DNA from: Siphonodentalium dalli
Lineage: Eukaryota; Mollusca; Scaphopoda; Gadilida; Siphonodentaliidae
Assembly (NCBI GenBank): GCA_032622095.1
Contig: CP136068.1
Location: 119,647,509-119,711,508 of the forward strand
Direction of reading: 5' to 3'
Length of the DNA stretch: 64,000 nucleotides
Every line of letters begins with the position of its first letter. The first letter of the stretch is position 1. The position numbers and the translations under genes were made by a program. Positions 1-9,798 of this stretch are shown here, piece by piece. The notes under the pieces were generated by a model. The model was given only the letters and a program-made list of their open reading frames with translations, had not been told where the DNA came from and ran no database searches.

Positions 1-840
1 CATGAATATGGTCCGACTGCTGAACCGAACCACATTCTTCAACAACTCTGTATGTGCATTGTGCTCCGAAAAGTACGACAGTGAACTGATGCACATCATG
101 TTCTCATGTCAGTCTTACATGTTAATGACCGCAAGGAATCAATACTGGGAATTTATTCTTAACCATTTCGGCATTCAGACATTCCTGCTAATGTTTAATC
201 TAACTCCGGACGATTTATTCGCGTTATTTTTAGGTTCTGTACTCCACCATCTGTTAATAGTTTTACCGTCGTACCAACTGGATCAAATAATATACTCCAC
301 AGCCACATTTCTGTTATCTGCAAGCAACTCACTGAGAGGAATTCCAGAAGGACGCTCACCACGAGAATGACATTCAATATCGCTCATTTCTTGAATTTAC
401 ATATGATCAGCATGATCAATGACAATTATGTATCGTATCTATATCCGTTTAGTTAGTAGCCATTTACATGTGGCATCATACATTTATTTGCTGATCGCTC
501 TGCATAACGTCAAAAGATAAAACAAACAAATTCAGCACATGTAGTGGTGTTCCAGATCATATCTGGTTTGTGTTCTAACTATTCTCAATAACTGTATAAT
601 TGTGTGAGCCATCTTATATATTTAGTTCACACGCATGAGATACTGCAAGTTTATTTCTATGATAGTCAGTAACGATGACTAAAATAAAATCGTATGTCAC
701 ATGTCTGTTCAGTACATTGAGCGTGTAATATTCTGTATAATTGTATCAGCCATCTTATATATTTAGACCACACGCATGAGATATTGCTAGTTTGTTTTAT
801 GATAGTCAGTAACGATGACTAAAACAAAAAAACAAAAAAT
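1..840 (+). mobile_element. 3' end of a non-LTR retrotransposon (LINE), truncated by the window edge
   Basis: The left edge holds the last 120 or so codons of a LINE ORF2 followed by a 3' untranslated tail. The tail contains a duplicated stretch of about 145 bp (first copy about 589-690, second about 733-840). Both copies share the words gccatcttatatatttag and gatagtcagtaacgatgact. The second copy runs into an A-rich stretch and a TA microsatellite, as LINE tails often do. The RT and endonuclease regions would lie to the left of the window, so the clade cannot be assigned. Confidence 0.6.
2..370 (+). CDS. C-terminal fragment of LINE ORF2 protein
   Basis: About 122 codons, open from the window edge to a stop at 368-370. 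The visible signature is a Cys-x2-Cys followed by His and Cys (CALCSEK, then LMHIMFSC), the zinc-binding knuckle found at the C-terminus of ORF2 in several LINE clades, where it helps bind the element's RNA. The first Met is probably internal, because the true protein should start well outside the window. No RT motif is present in the piece seen. The assignment rests on the knuckle and the LINE-like tail behind it. It could also be a different zinc-knuckle protein. Confidence 0.5.
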   Translation: MNMVRLLNRTTFFNNSVCALCSEKYDSELMHIMFSCQSYMLMTARNQYWEFILNHFGIQTFLLMFNLTPDDLFALFLGSVLHHLLIVLPSYQLDQIIYSTATFLLSASNSLRGIPEGRSPRE

Positions 841-888
841 ATATATATATATATATATATAGCTATATATATATATATATATATATAC
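838..888. repeat. TA microsatellite
   Basis: About 50 bp of alternating T and A with one 'agct' interruption. It separates the LINE tail from the dispersed repeat that begins ctagaaggtgacccgac. The same TA-then-ctag junction recurs at 26800, 44930 and (imperfectly) 27520. Confidence 0.9.
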
Positions 889-1517
889 TAGAAGGTGACC
901 CGACTTCGTCCGGGCTATTCAAAAACTAGATCTGGTCTGCGCATGCGCGAAGCTGGCGTCGCACGGCCTCGGCGACCCGATAAAATTCGTATCCGGGGCA
1001 AGATACATTCACATACCAAATTTCAAGTCGATAGCTCCACCCGTTTACGAGATATATAGCCCAATGTCATTTGCGGATACCTCGGCCAGTGATGAGTTAA
1101 CGCGACATCGGCCGGTTAAGAGTTAACACGATCACGTCACGATATGTTGATGGCGTAATATATTTACGCAATGTTTTTCGATGAGCGAAGCGTGGTCCTG
1201 CGTTCTTCCCGATAATTAAGGTAGAAACTTTAAACGTACACAGGCGTGTGATACATCATTGGAAAGATGAAGCGCCACAGATTCTAACCGTGCAAATTAT
1301 ATGACTGGCAATTTATTATTCGCGCTATATCGAATCGATTTGTGAGCACCGAACTGAAATATATTAGCGCAAAACGGCGTAAAAACAGATTTGACCTCGG
1401 CACGTGAAAAGTTGACCTCGGATCTGAAAATCAATAGGCCTATGTTACTCCTGACCCGAAAATACCCCCACATACCAAGTTTCATCGAAATCGGGTCGGC
1501 CGTTTTCGAGTTCATCG

Positions 1518-1553
<36 letters not shown>

Positions 1554-1600
1554 AACAAACAAACAGATCTTCCAAAATATATAATAGATATATATATATG
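885..1600 (+). repeat. Dispersed repeat, 'ctagaaggtgacccgac' family, copy 1
   Basis: A non-coding repeat of about 0.7 kb. It starts at a TA microsatellite with ctagaaggtgacccgactt. It includes the block with gatagctccacccgttt and a block with tgatgagttaacgcgacatc, and ends with tttcatcgaaatcggg, a CA microsatellite and a taatagatatata end. A near-identical copy lies at 44930-45610. Shorter relatives lie at 25310-25960 and 45610-46240. No protein or transposon terminus is recognised, so the class is unknown. Open frames inside it run in several frames on both strands and are not genes. Confidence 0.75.
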
Positions 1601-1653
1601 ACTAGTTTGATAAATCAACATGACGACTTTTTCTATCAAAAAACGTCATTAAT

Positions 1654-1692
1654 TCCGAGGCCTTTCATGCCTTCATGGCAATTTTCAAGGAA
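1654..1692 (-). ncRNA. Decayed hammerhead-like motif of the PLE 3' region
   Basis: On the - strand this reads ...ccttgaaaattgccatgaa followed by ggcatgaaaggcctcgg. It aligns with the better fold at 44824-44877: a GCC/GGC stem II, the GAAA box and the self-complementary AGGCCT stem III are present. The CTGAnGA box is damaged (cTTGAAAA). It probably no longer cleaves. Confidence 0.35.
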
Positions 1693-1752
1693 TGACGTGT
1701 ATAACACTGTGACGTCATATAGCAACATGGGGGATAACTCTTGACGTCAAAG

Positions 1753-2700
1753 TTAAGAACTATTGAGTTTTGTCCGGAATTTGAGTTTGAAATAATCTTC
1801 CTTGCTCAGTCTTTCCGAATCACTATCACTTGCCATCTTATAGAATGGGAAGATTGTGTACATCCCTCTACCACATACATCTATATGTTCGCTTAGAGGG
1901 ATCATTCTAGTGCTGGGATCTCTAATTTGTTGTCGATGGATCCGATTTATCTCGACTAGGGTATCACCTGTCTGTCCGGCGTATGATTCACCACATCCCG
2001 AACATGTGATGCAATAAATTAAATTGCGTGATTTACAATTTAATGTTGCATTTGGCACAATTTTTTGTCCATTTTTGAGTTGGAGTTCTGTTCCCGTGTA
2101 CAGATAGCCGTAGCCAACCCCACATGTTCTACAACGCGAGTCTCCACACTTGAACACGCGGTGTACTTTTTTTGTTCTGTTATATTTTGCTCTTGTTAAC
2201 AGTTTTTTTCATATTCCGTGGCTGTCTTTAACTCTCCAAAATATTGTTACCTGCATGGGAATACTTTCAGCATGCGTGTGTCCTTGTAACAGGCTCCTTG
2301 CGATTCCCACCTGGTTAGGGTGATAAGGGTTGTGTGTAGTTACATATGGGATTTTTTCACCCTCACATACTGTTTGTTTCTCCTGACGCAAATTCTCAAC
2401 TGGTATTTGTTTGGCCTTGTTTATGCCACCCAAGATGAGATTTAACGGATAATGCTGCTTTTGGAGAAATGATTCCAATTCCCGTAATCTTATATCTCGA
2501 GTTTCTGGATTGTCCACTATCGCGCACACTCTCCTAGCTAAACAGAATGGGATGTTCCTTTTTGTGTGTGCTGAGTGACATGAATGAAAATCGAGATATT
2601 GATGTGTGTCAGTGTTTTTGTAGTATATATCCGTTTCTATTTTAGTTCCGAGTTTTCTTATTAGAACATCCAAGAATGGTAATTGTTCAGTACTTTTTTC
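1753..2700 (-). pseudogene. PLE reverse transcriptase C-terminus plus GIY-YIG endonuclease (broken)
   Basis: Two open stretches (2209-2700 and 1753-2157) separated by a break. The upstream one has the conserved PLE segment after RT motif E: a LPFLDVL-type block, then TDIYYKNTDTHQYL, then a CLARRVCAIV block. The downstream one has a Cys-rich finger (CGDSRCRTC) and the GIY-YIG type core LIYCITC...SYAGQTG, followed by the IHRQQI helix. PLEs use this nuclease domain for integration. The catalytic RT palm is absent because the copy is 5'-truncated. The same domain order is seen in the copies at 28.7-30.6 kb and 44.0-44.8 kb. Confidence 0.85.
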
Positions 2701-2709
2701 TAGGGTAAA

Positions 2710-2774
2710 CTGAATTGATGGGTGAAGTGAATTAAGTATACTGTATACTTAATTCACTTCACCCATCAATTCAG
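2710..2774. repeat. 32-bp perfect inverted repeat with 1-nt spacer
   Basis: Arms at 2710-2741 and 2743-2774 are reverse complements around a single T at 2742. The left arm is PLE coding sequence. The right arm is the inverted repeat of that stretch, after which PLE similarity stops. This marks the 5' junction of the truncated PLE. Confidence 0.95.
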
Positions 2775-3209
2775 TGTTCATTAGACGGGCCCTGATTTTA
2801 TTCAAAAACTCCTGAGGCATACTATATATACGTAATACATTAAAATCCGACATTTGCATAACCATGGGCTGTTCTCAATCAACTGTATTATTATAATATG
2901 TGTAATTTTCACCGCGCACCACTTTTGTAATTTGCACATTATATGCACTGTATTCCACCGAGCTCTATTGTGTCATGTTTGACGATTTGAGTGAATAAAT
3001 AATTGATTGAATAATTAATTGATTGATTGTGATGTTAATCTCTTGCTCTTCATTGTTAACAAAACTTGTAAATACTGGTGTAATAATTATAAACAGTCTC
3101 TCCCAAGAAGGAGGTAATACAGAATATATAACATGCTCAAAACGACAAAGAATCGTTACATGTACACATTAGTATAAACTAAGCAATATGGTTAATATAT
3201 ACATGTAGA
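2775..3209. other. Unassigned non-coding stretch
   Basis: AT-rich sequence with no convincing ORF or recognisable element. A short motif near 2985-3025 repeats ttgattgaataattaattg-like words. Confidence 0.4.
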
Positions 3210-3213
3210 GGAT

Positions 3214-3350
3214 CTCACATGAGTTTCTATTTTATACGGACATTATCAACCGAGTTCACTAAATTCGATTTGAGCCGAGGTTTACCGAGGCTCAAATAGA
3301 ATTTAGTGGACGAGGTTGATAAATTACGTATAAAATAGAACGAGTTTGAG
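3214..3350. repeat. Long imperfect hairpin, possible MITE or fold-back element
   Basis: The left arm (3214-3276) and right arm (3289-3350) are reverse complements with few mismatches over about 60 bp. The loop is about 12 bp (gaggtttaccga). Shared words are ctattttatacg, actaaatt and ttgagcc. No target duplication was recognised by eye. This could be a small fold-back transposon or an RNA hairpin. Confidence 0.8.
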
Positions 3351-3939
3351 ATACATTTTATCACATGGTCATATAATCGCTTAAATTTTATCGAAAACAA
3401 TAATAATTAACAGACAGAGAACTTTGTCCCAAAGAGCAGCGGGACGTCATTGCACGCGACGACATTACACGTGTCTATTATACGCTCGAATATTACATAT
3501 GAAAATAGTGCTAATCATGTGATAAATATAAATCCCTAATTCCTAAATGTTACACTGAATGTTATTGAAGTTATATTGAGCATTCGCCGATGCATGTGGA
3601 CATATTTAAACATATGACTTCTTCAATGCTGGTTCATTTACAATTTAAAGCTAACGTCGACATGATAATCTCTGGTCGCTATTACGGCAAGCGATGCTAC
3701 ACATACATAATTGGTCTGCAGTGAGGACTTCGTCCATAACGAAGTACTTTTAGAAAATATCATAAGCTACTATATTTATTTAGTTTGCATATATTATCAA
3801 ATATGCTTGCTTCACAAATTGTTTTTATATGTATGAATAAGCCATATTATTTTACCCTCTTGTTCTAGTACATTTAATAATACTACATTTTGAATTTTGT
3901 AACTATACTTCGTCTAGGCAGTTTCATGTCCCACGGACT

Positions 3940-4230
3940 ATTTATGCCCTCCTGGCAATTTTGATACCATTCAGGCAAAATCGACATCCTACATATATGG
4001 ACTTTTGATGCCTTGCTTGCTTCACAAATTGTTTTTATATGTCTGAATAAGCTATATTATTTTACCCCTTGTTTTTGTGAATTTAATAATATTACATTTA
4101 ATTTATAACGACTTGGTCTTCTCGCCTTTGTAGCCGCACATGTGGTCTTGAATAGGTTACCATCGAACACATTCAGGCCAAATCGACATCCTACACATAT
4201 GGACTTTTGATGCCTTCTGGGCAATTATAT
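3940..4230. repeat. Array of short TGCC...GGCA hairpin-like repeats, left block
   Basis: Degenerate units of about 20-30 bp of the form ttttgatgccattcaggcaa, interspersed with a longer shared word (acatcctacatatatggac). The same words recur at 6004-6130, and weaker versions at 6410-6480 and 6680-6740. No coding potential. Confidence 0.6.
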
Positions 4231-4257
4231 ATCTTCGAATGAGCAACATTGGCGAGT

Positions 4258-4365
4258 CGACTTTGTCACTTTGAATCGACTTTGTCGATTGGAATCAACG
4301 AAACTTCCTTGTCTCTGAATCTCATGCACATGAGGCATGTATCTGCTGACATTGTGAGGTACTTC
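4258..4365. repeat. Left arm of an inverted repeat flanking the minisatellite/LINE block
   Basis: This stretch, with the word atgtatctgctgacattgtg, is the reverse complement of 5895-5995 with few mismatches. Together the two arms bracket the minisatellite and the inserted LINE. Confidence 0.75.
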
Positions 4366-4387
4366 GAAACCAGCATATGATAATTTC

Positions 4388-4476
4388 GTACCACCCATAG
4401 TATCTTATGCGCCGCAGGCGCTCGTATATAAGTAGTACCCACCCACCACCCCATTCCGCCACCCATAGTATCTTAT
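4388..4476. repeat. Minisatellite copy left of the LINE insertion
   Basis: About one unit of a minisatellite built on cacccatagtatcttatgcg followed by gccgcaggcgctcgtatata and a C-rich segment (cccacccaccacccc). Further units occur at 5670-5895. The LINE at 4476-5668 appears to have landed inside this tandem array. Confidence 0.75.
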
Positions 4477-5668
4477 TTATATTATTTATTAACATTTAAG
4501 AAACGCATTCTACATAATGTTCCAATGCGCTTTACAAGTAAATACAATAAAAACACATAAAACTATAAAAATACAAACAATAGGCCTACTACTATTAAAT
4601 ACAATTTTGTAAAGATAGATTAAGAAAAAATAAAAACTTAACTATGTTAAGAAAAAATATAATTTAAAATTAAATTTAACGAAAATTACTGTAAAATTAA
4701 AGCTAAAGAAAATTGATATTTCAGTAAAAAATGAAAAGTTTCATTTATAAAAAAAAATTAAGATAAAAGATTAAATTAAACTTTAACAACGGTGTATTGA
4801 AATAACAACTGCAATAAGATTTCCAAAAATAACGATCTATAAATTGAAACATTTTTTGAAAAGATGGGTTTTCAGTTTTTTCTTAAATTCGGAGGTTGTT
4901 TTTGAACGTCTAATCTTTAACGGTAGTCCATTCCAAATCTGGATAGATGTCTCTTGAAAGCATTTTTCACCATAACGTCCGTCTGGTTTCCTGATGTTGG
5001 TTAGGTCTAGACCACACGCACTTGAACGGGTAACTCTGTCACACGATTTCAGGATAAACATGTCTGTTATGTATGACGGTACTTGTTTTCTGAGGGATTT
5101 AAAAACGATCACAGCACATTTAAACTGCATCCTGAATTCAAACGTCATTATGTGATTATGAATTAGAACTCGAGTTATGTGGTCAAACTTCGAAACGTTC
5201 CCAATAAGCCGAGCACAGTTATTCAATAACAGGTTGATTCTTTTAATGTTCCCTTTTGTCAAATTTGTAAGAAGTGAGTTGAGACTGTCCACGCGCGCTA
5301 CCACTAAGGTAAGAACAGCATGCTTTATCGCCTTCGGGCTCAAATGACATTTAACTCTCCTTAGGCACCTTAGGTGAAAATAACACGACTTCAACAAATT
5401 GTTAACTGTCACGGTCATCGACATAGTATTATCAAAATAGGAGCCCAGGTTTCGAATTTCCGAACTTGAGTCAATTATAGAGTCAGCAAGCTGAATTTGA
5501 AATTTGGCGTCTGCTTGTCCATTTACAGTCTCTGACAACACTTTTAACGAATATCGAGATCCTATCACAAGAAATTCTGACTTATCATCGTTAAGTTTGA
5601 GTTTATTTAGTTCCATCCAATTCTTAATATCCAGGTAGCATTGTTGAAGGCGAGCTTTGGCGAGATGG
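4476..5668 (-). mobile_element. 5'-truncated LINE of the CR1/L2/Rex1-like type
   Basis: On the - strand a LINE ORF2 C-terminus is followed by an AT-rich 3' region ending with gtaaagcgcattggaacat and ttaataaataatataaata. A 'taaagcgc' segment near an ATT/TAAA tail is typical of CR1/L2-like LINEs. Minisatellite units lie on both sides, so insertion was into that array. The 5' truncation falls just after the RT catalytic motif. Confidence 0.75.
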
Positions 5669-5670
5669 TA
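4837..5670 (-). CDS. LINE ORF2 C-terminal fragment (RT thumb and C-terminal region)
   Basis: About 275 codons. The fragment starts after the catalytic YADD box, with the post-catalytic segment WMELNKLKLNDDKSEFLVIG (the 'N..KTE' block of RT). It continues through the thumb region (ILNNCARLI-like, here LLNNCARLIG) to a C-terminus ending in WNGLPLKIR and FKKKLKTHLF. That ending (WN.LP..IR...FK..LKTHLF) is characteristic of CR1/L2/Rex1-like elements. No stop interrupts it. The first ~20 codons of the open frame are minisatellite, not LINE. It cannot make an active RT. Confidence 0.75.
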   Translation of the reverse strand, partial: YHLAKARLQQCYLDIKNWMELNKLKLNDDKSEFLVIGSRYSLKVLSETVNGQADAKFQIQLADSIIDSSSEIRNLGSYFDNTMSMTVTVNNLLKSCYFHLRCLRRVKCHLSPKAIKHAVLTLVVARVDSLNSLLTNLTKGNIKRINLLLNNCARLIGNVSKFDHITRVLIHNHIMTFEFRMQFKCAVIVFKSLRKQVPSYITDMFILKSCDRVTRSSACGLDLTNIRKPDGRYGEKCFQETSIQIWNGLPLKIRRSKTTSEFKKKLKTHLFKKCFNL

Positions 5671-5895
5671 ACCGCAGGCGCTCGTATATATATAGGTAGT
5701 ACCCACCCACCATCCCATCCCGCCACCCATAGTATCTTATGCGCCGCATGATCGTACATGATGATCGTATATATGTAAGTACCCACCACCACCCCACCCC
5801 ACCACCCATAGTATATTATGCGCCGCAGGCGTCCCTACATGATGATCGTACATGATGATCGTATATATGTAAGTACCCACCCACCACCCCATCCC
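5670..5895. repeat. Minisatellite, about three units of roughly 85 bp
   Basis: Three successive C-rich segments (near 5700, 5783 and 5878) alternate with cacccatagtatnttatgcg words and with atgatcgtacatgatgatcg. The units vary in length. Open frames through it (MGGGMGWW... type) are translations of repeats, not genes. Confidence 0.8.
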
Positions 5896-5997
5896 ACCAC
5901 ATACCTCACAATGTCAGCAGATACATGCCTCAAGTGCATGTCATTTGAGACTCAGACAAGAAAGTTTGTTGATTCCAGGCGACAAAATCGACTCCCT
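5895..5997. repeat. Right arm of the inverted repeat (partner 4258-4365)
   Basis: Contains cctcacaatgtcagcagata, the reverse complement of the left arm. See the partner entry. Confidence 0.75.
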
Positions 5998-6003
5998 ACG
6001 TTT

Positions 6004-6135
6004 TGATGCCGTTCAGGCAATTTGATGTCCTACGGATTTTATTTATGCCCTCCGGGCAATTTTGATGCCATTCGGGCAGATCAACATCCTACATATATGG
6101 ACTTTGATGCATTCCGGGCAATTTATATCTCTGCG
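6004..6135. repeat. Array of TGCC...GGCA hairpin-like repeats, right block
   Basis: Four units of the gatgccattcgggcaatttt type, with the shared word acatcctacatatatggact, in the same orientation as the left block at 3940-4230. Confidence 0.65.
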
Positions 6136-6344
6136 AGAATATGACATCTTGTAAGGACATATTGGACGTAATCGATCCGGGCCATGTTCTGTATGGTGTT
6201 TGGCAATACTTGTGTGATCGGGGATGACTGACCCACATGGTTGGGTTTGCTTCCTTTCTTTAGTCACCCTGTGCCATAAATTCCTTGCGATGAGACTTGG
6301 TGGTCTATTTTTAGCTGTTTACACATTTATTTCCGTCCCTGTGA

Positions 6345-6865
6345 GTCTACATTCGATCAATGTTGACAACATTCAATTATTGATTGATTCAATCAATTTT
6401 GACGTTATTCAGGGAACGTTGGCAACATTCAGACAATTTTGACGCCAATCAAGCAATTTTGACACCACTCTGTTTTCTTTTCTTTTTGTTTTCACGTCAA
6501 TAATGCCATTCGAATAATTTCCGTGTCATTTCGCCACAACTTAGACATTGTTTCAATAATGAATTAGTTTTTACAGAAATCATTTGATGTAATTTGGAAA
6601 TCTGATTAAGGTTTGTCATTGTTCAATGTTGACAACATTCAATCGTTGATTGATTCAATCAATTTTGATGTTATTGAGGGAATGTTGACACCGTTTAGAC
6701 AATTTTGACGCCACTCAGGCAATTTTGACACCATTCTGTTTTTTTCACGTCATGACGCCATTCGAATAATTTTCGTGTCATTTCTTCGACATTATTTCAA
6801 TAATGAAATAGAAATCATTTGATGTAATTTGGAAATATTATTTAAAGTATGTCATTTTGACGCCT
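6345..6865 (+). repeat. Direct tandem duplication of about 250-270 bp
   Basis: Copy 1 (about 6352-6620) and copy 2 (about 6622-6865) share gattgattcaatcaatttt, the cacgtca and ccattcgaataatttncgtg blocks, and catttgatgtaatttggaaa. Copy 2 has small deletions. No coding content. Confidence 0.85.
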
Positions 6866-6899
6866 CTTATATATTTCATGTATATGACTGTAACAAGTT

Positions 6900-7560
6900 T
6901 TGATATTCCTTTGTCATGTAGAGTATATTCCGTTTATTAACTAGACAACTCGGTGTCTTTATAAGTGTGCAAGTAGTCTCGATTTGAACGACACTTCAAA
7001 GGTTTATATTTTGCCACCTTTAACATCGTTATTTGGCAATGCACCCCAGTTTACGAGATAAAACATTTGACAACCTTATTTATCAAGATATTCCAATTTG
7101 ATGTTAATTTAATTCATTGTAGAAATTTATTCTAAATAACAATTAGACATTTATAGTTCATATATCTACTATCGGAGATAGCTCCAGGTCTAATTCACCT
7201 CCGCAATTATAAAGTCTTTTGCGAAATATTTAATTCTCATTTAACTTGGATCCAATGTGCTCAATTGTACACGACGTTGCTGTGTTGATGACCTAATATA
7301 TATTTAATAAGAAATTTGCCATCAACGACATGTTACTTTTGGACATACATAGACCCCTTTTCGAAAAGTTTGGGATTCTCGATCGGGCAAGAAAGGATGG
7401 TGGACTTCATTTAAATTTCTTAGGCACATCAATTCTTAAAATATCTTCACACTTGATAAAGCAGATATACATGTACAATGTTATAATAGAATAGAGACAA
7501 TTCGGTTTGAAATATACCGAGGACTTACTCCTATAATTTGTCTACATTCTTACACATATA
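6900..7560. other. Unassigned non-coding stretch
   Basis: AT-rich, no ORF of note, no element recognised. Confidence 0.4.
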
Positions 7561-7565
7561 CTGGC

Positions 7566-7910
7566 ATGGGTCAGTATATTTTTGTTAATAACTTTTGCCT
7601 TTACCTTTGTGTTGGGTGGTATCTCATTACTGGGGTTGACTCTTTCACTGTGTGAGAGAGCGACCAGGATTTAGATACCTTGGGCCGGAAATCCCTTTGG
7701 TGAGACTCGGGGGTCTATCTTGTGCAAGTAATATGGATCAGTATATTATATGTTCAATAACTGTTGCCTTTAGGTTTGCGTTGGGTGGTATCTCATTACT
7801 GGGGTTGACGCTTTCACAATGTGAGAGAGCGACCTGGATTTAGATACCTCGGGCCGGAAATTCCTTTTGGTGAGATTCGAGGGTCTATCTTGTGCAAGTA
7901 ATATTATTTC
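7566..7910 (+). repeat. Direct tandem duplication of about 175 bp
   Basis: Two copies, each with gttgggtggtatctcattac, gtgagagagcgacc and ggtctatcttgtgcaagtaa. The second copy ends near 7909. Short open frames here follow the duplication and are not convincing genes. Confidence 0.85.
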
Positions 7911-8930
7911 CTCCCTCAACCCCCAAGTGTGGGCATCTATATACATGTACGGTCTATTGATATATCACATGTATAAATTATATTATGTTTGTACATGTTT
8001 TTTTGTTCAATTACTAATTTCGTGGAGCATAAGAGATGTTGTCGCCATACATGTCGTACGTCCGGTTATAAAGGCTAATTTTGATGTGCAACCTAGATAG
8101 ACTTTAAGTTTATTTTTTGCCCGACCTTCGGTTTTGGCAGATTTGCCAAAAAATTCATTGATTAATATTATAATACCATACTCAGAAGTCAGGGTATTGC
8201 TGGTAATATTACCTACCGGTATGTTACTCATTCCTATATACCTACTTCAGTAAGTTGAATTGATAAGTTCTACTTAATACATTCCATCTCACATGTGTGT
8301 AACCTTCAATTATACAATGTATACCTAATTTATTCACTACTGTTAATTATAACTGTGCATTGTCAATGCTAGTAATTATGGAATTGTATTTCATTGGGGA
8401 GCGAGGCTCCCCACAATTTTGGCAATAAATATAATTAACTGTACAGGAGTTCTTCTTTCTAGTAGGATTTGCGCATGATTAAAGAATATACACGTGCCTG
8501 CCATTAAGGAGGTTCGTGTCTACTCCTTTGTCAGATAACAAAACAGTTGTCACCCTTGTTTTCGAGACACACGTGTATATGTCGCAGCTCTCGACCTGGC
8601 GGCCCTCGGGTGACATTCCAGGTTGAGAGCAGGCGATAAATCCCCGTGTCTCACTCAATCGCGGGCGACAACTGGATAGTATCACAGCCCATATTAGTAA
8701 TACTCATCCCGGTGGATAAATCATTTGTTTGAATGATCGCGAGTGCATAATTGGTCATTAAAAATGTGCGCCGCGAATACAAAGCATATATATAGGCATA
8801 TATATTGTAATCACGACAAACAGTTTGATGGACCATGTGGCGTCTTAAATAGCTTTAGAGTAAACAAAGGTCGGTCACCGGAACTCATTAGATAACTTCC
8901 ATTGGTCGAGGGCCGATTGGCATGTTATTA
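7911..8930. other. Unassigned non-coding stretch upstream of the TIR exon
   Basis: No convincing ORF. It may include the 5' flank, promoter or first non-coding exon of the TIR-STING gene, but no such site can be pinned down by eye. Confidence 0.35.
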
Positions 8931-8933
8931 ATT

Positions 8934-8996
8934 GACTGTAACACATTAAAGTATTCCTCTACAAGTTGAGCTACAGTGTTATTGACACTTTCATTG
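8934..8996 (+). repeat. About 62-bp dispersed repeat upstream of the TIR exon (copy A)
   Basis: Reads gactgtaacacattaaagta, then a C/T-rich step, then gttgagctacagtgttattg and acactttcatt. Related copies lie at 20350-20412, 20749-20813 and 51720-51783, upstream of the two STING exons. Confidence 0.7.
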
Positions 8997-9395
8997 TTTT
9001 GCATAGTAAGATAAATTTGACTAAGTGTGTTTTGTCAAATCAAATTTAGTGTCATCGGACCGGGCATCTTTAACTATCGCACAAATTATCAAATGTGAAT
9101 GATGTTTATTTGTTCAACGACGAAAAAGTTCGGTAGACAGAGGGTTGGAATATACACGATACACGATTATATCGATTATTTCGATAGTCCGAAGCTCGCG
9201 TATATATTCATTTAAGTTACTCTAGCTTATCAGATTATCCTGCACACGCACTTGATTTCATGCATGTTCACACTATCGTTAGTATATTGCAATGTATGTA
9301 ACATACATGTAGCCTGCACTGCATTTTATGATAATACATAGTCCAAACCCATAGCACCCAAGATGTTACATATGCCATTTTATTTTATATTTCAG

Positions 9396-9798
9396 AAAAC
9401 ATGCATGGGTGGTCAAGGTTTCAAATATCATGCGTCATTTCTTGTATGCATGGAAGCTGAGGATGATACAAAACTAGCTCGTCTCATCAAATCAAAATTG
9501 GAAGAAGAAAAGTATGTTTGTGGCAACCTCAGCAATATTTCTGATCATCAGGATCTTGTGGATGCTCCATTTGTGTTACTGTTTTTGTCAGAGACATCAT
9601 TTCAGAAAGATAAATTCAATCTCCTGCGATATGCACTGGACAGTGCCTCCAGCAAAGAAAAAGGTGTTAATATTGTGCCAGTGCTTATAGATGTTGAAAC
9701 ATCAGATGTGCCACCATCTCTACAGTGGATCTACTGTGCCGAACATAAACAAAACGAGGACAAAAAAACAATTGACCAAATTTTTGAAATTCTGAAAG
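9396..9798 (+). CDS. TIR-like domain exon of a TIR-STING gene
   Basis: A 403-nt exon bounded by a pyrimidine-rich acceptor (ttatatttcag, AG at 9394-9395) and a donor (aaag|gtgaga, GT at 9799). The likely start codon is ATG at 9405 in a fair Kozak context (gcATGG), which gives 131 codons plus one nucleotide (phase 1). The product has a TIR-like layout: a beta-strand (HASFLVCMEAEDD), an amphipathic helix (KLARLIKSKLEEE), a hydrophobic strand (PFVLLFLSETS), a helix, then NIVPVLIDVETSDVPPSLQWI, which matches the 'P-hydrophobic ... P..L..l' end of MyD88-type TIR domains. TIR domains self-associate to recruit signalling partners in the cytosol. The next in-frame exon encodes STING ligand-binding sequence. 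The Glu needed by NAD-cleaving TIRs is not seen at the expected place. A 5' exon is presumably upstream and unidentified. Confidence 0.7.

Larger units (their letters stand above)
1600..2774 (-). mobile_element. Penelope-like element fragment, 5'-truncated, with fold-back end
   Basis: A - strand PLE remnant carrying the C-terminal part of the RT protein and the GIY-YIG endonuclease. Beyond the stop at 1753 is a 3' region with a decayed hammerhead-like sequence (about 1654-1692). The upstream end at 2710-2774 is a near-perfect palindrome in which the last 32 bp of coding sequence are repeated in reverse orientation. PLEs are known for such inverted junctions. The copy is broken between 2157 and 2209 and is unlikely to be active. 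Confidence 0.85.

Noticed and set aside
4266-4466. Open frame beginning MGGGMGWWVG
   Set aside because: The same start recurs at 5730 in another copy of the minisatellite. It is repeat translation.
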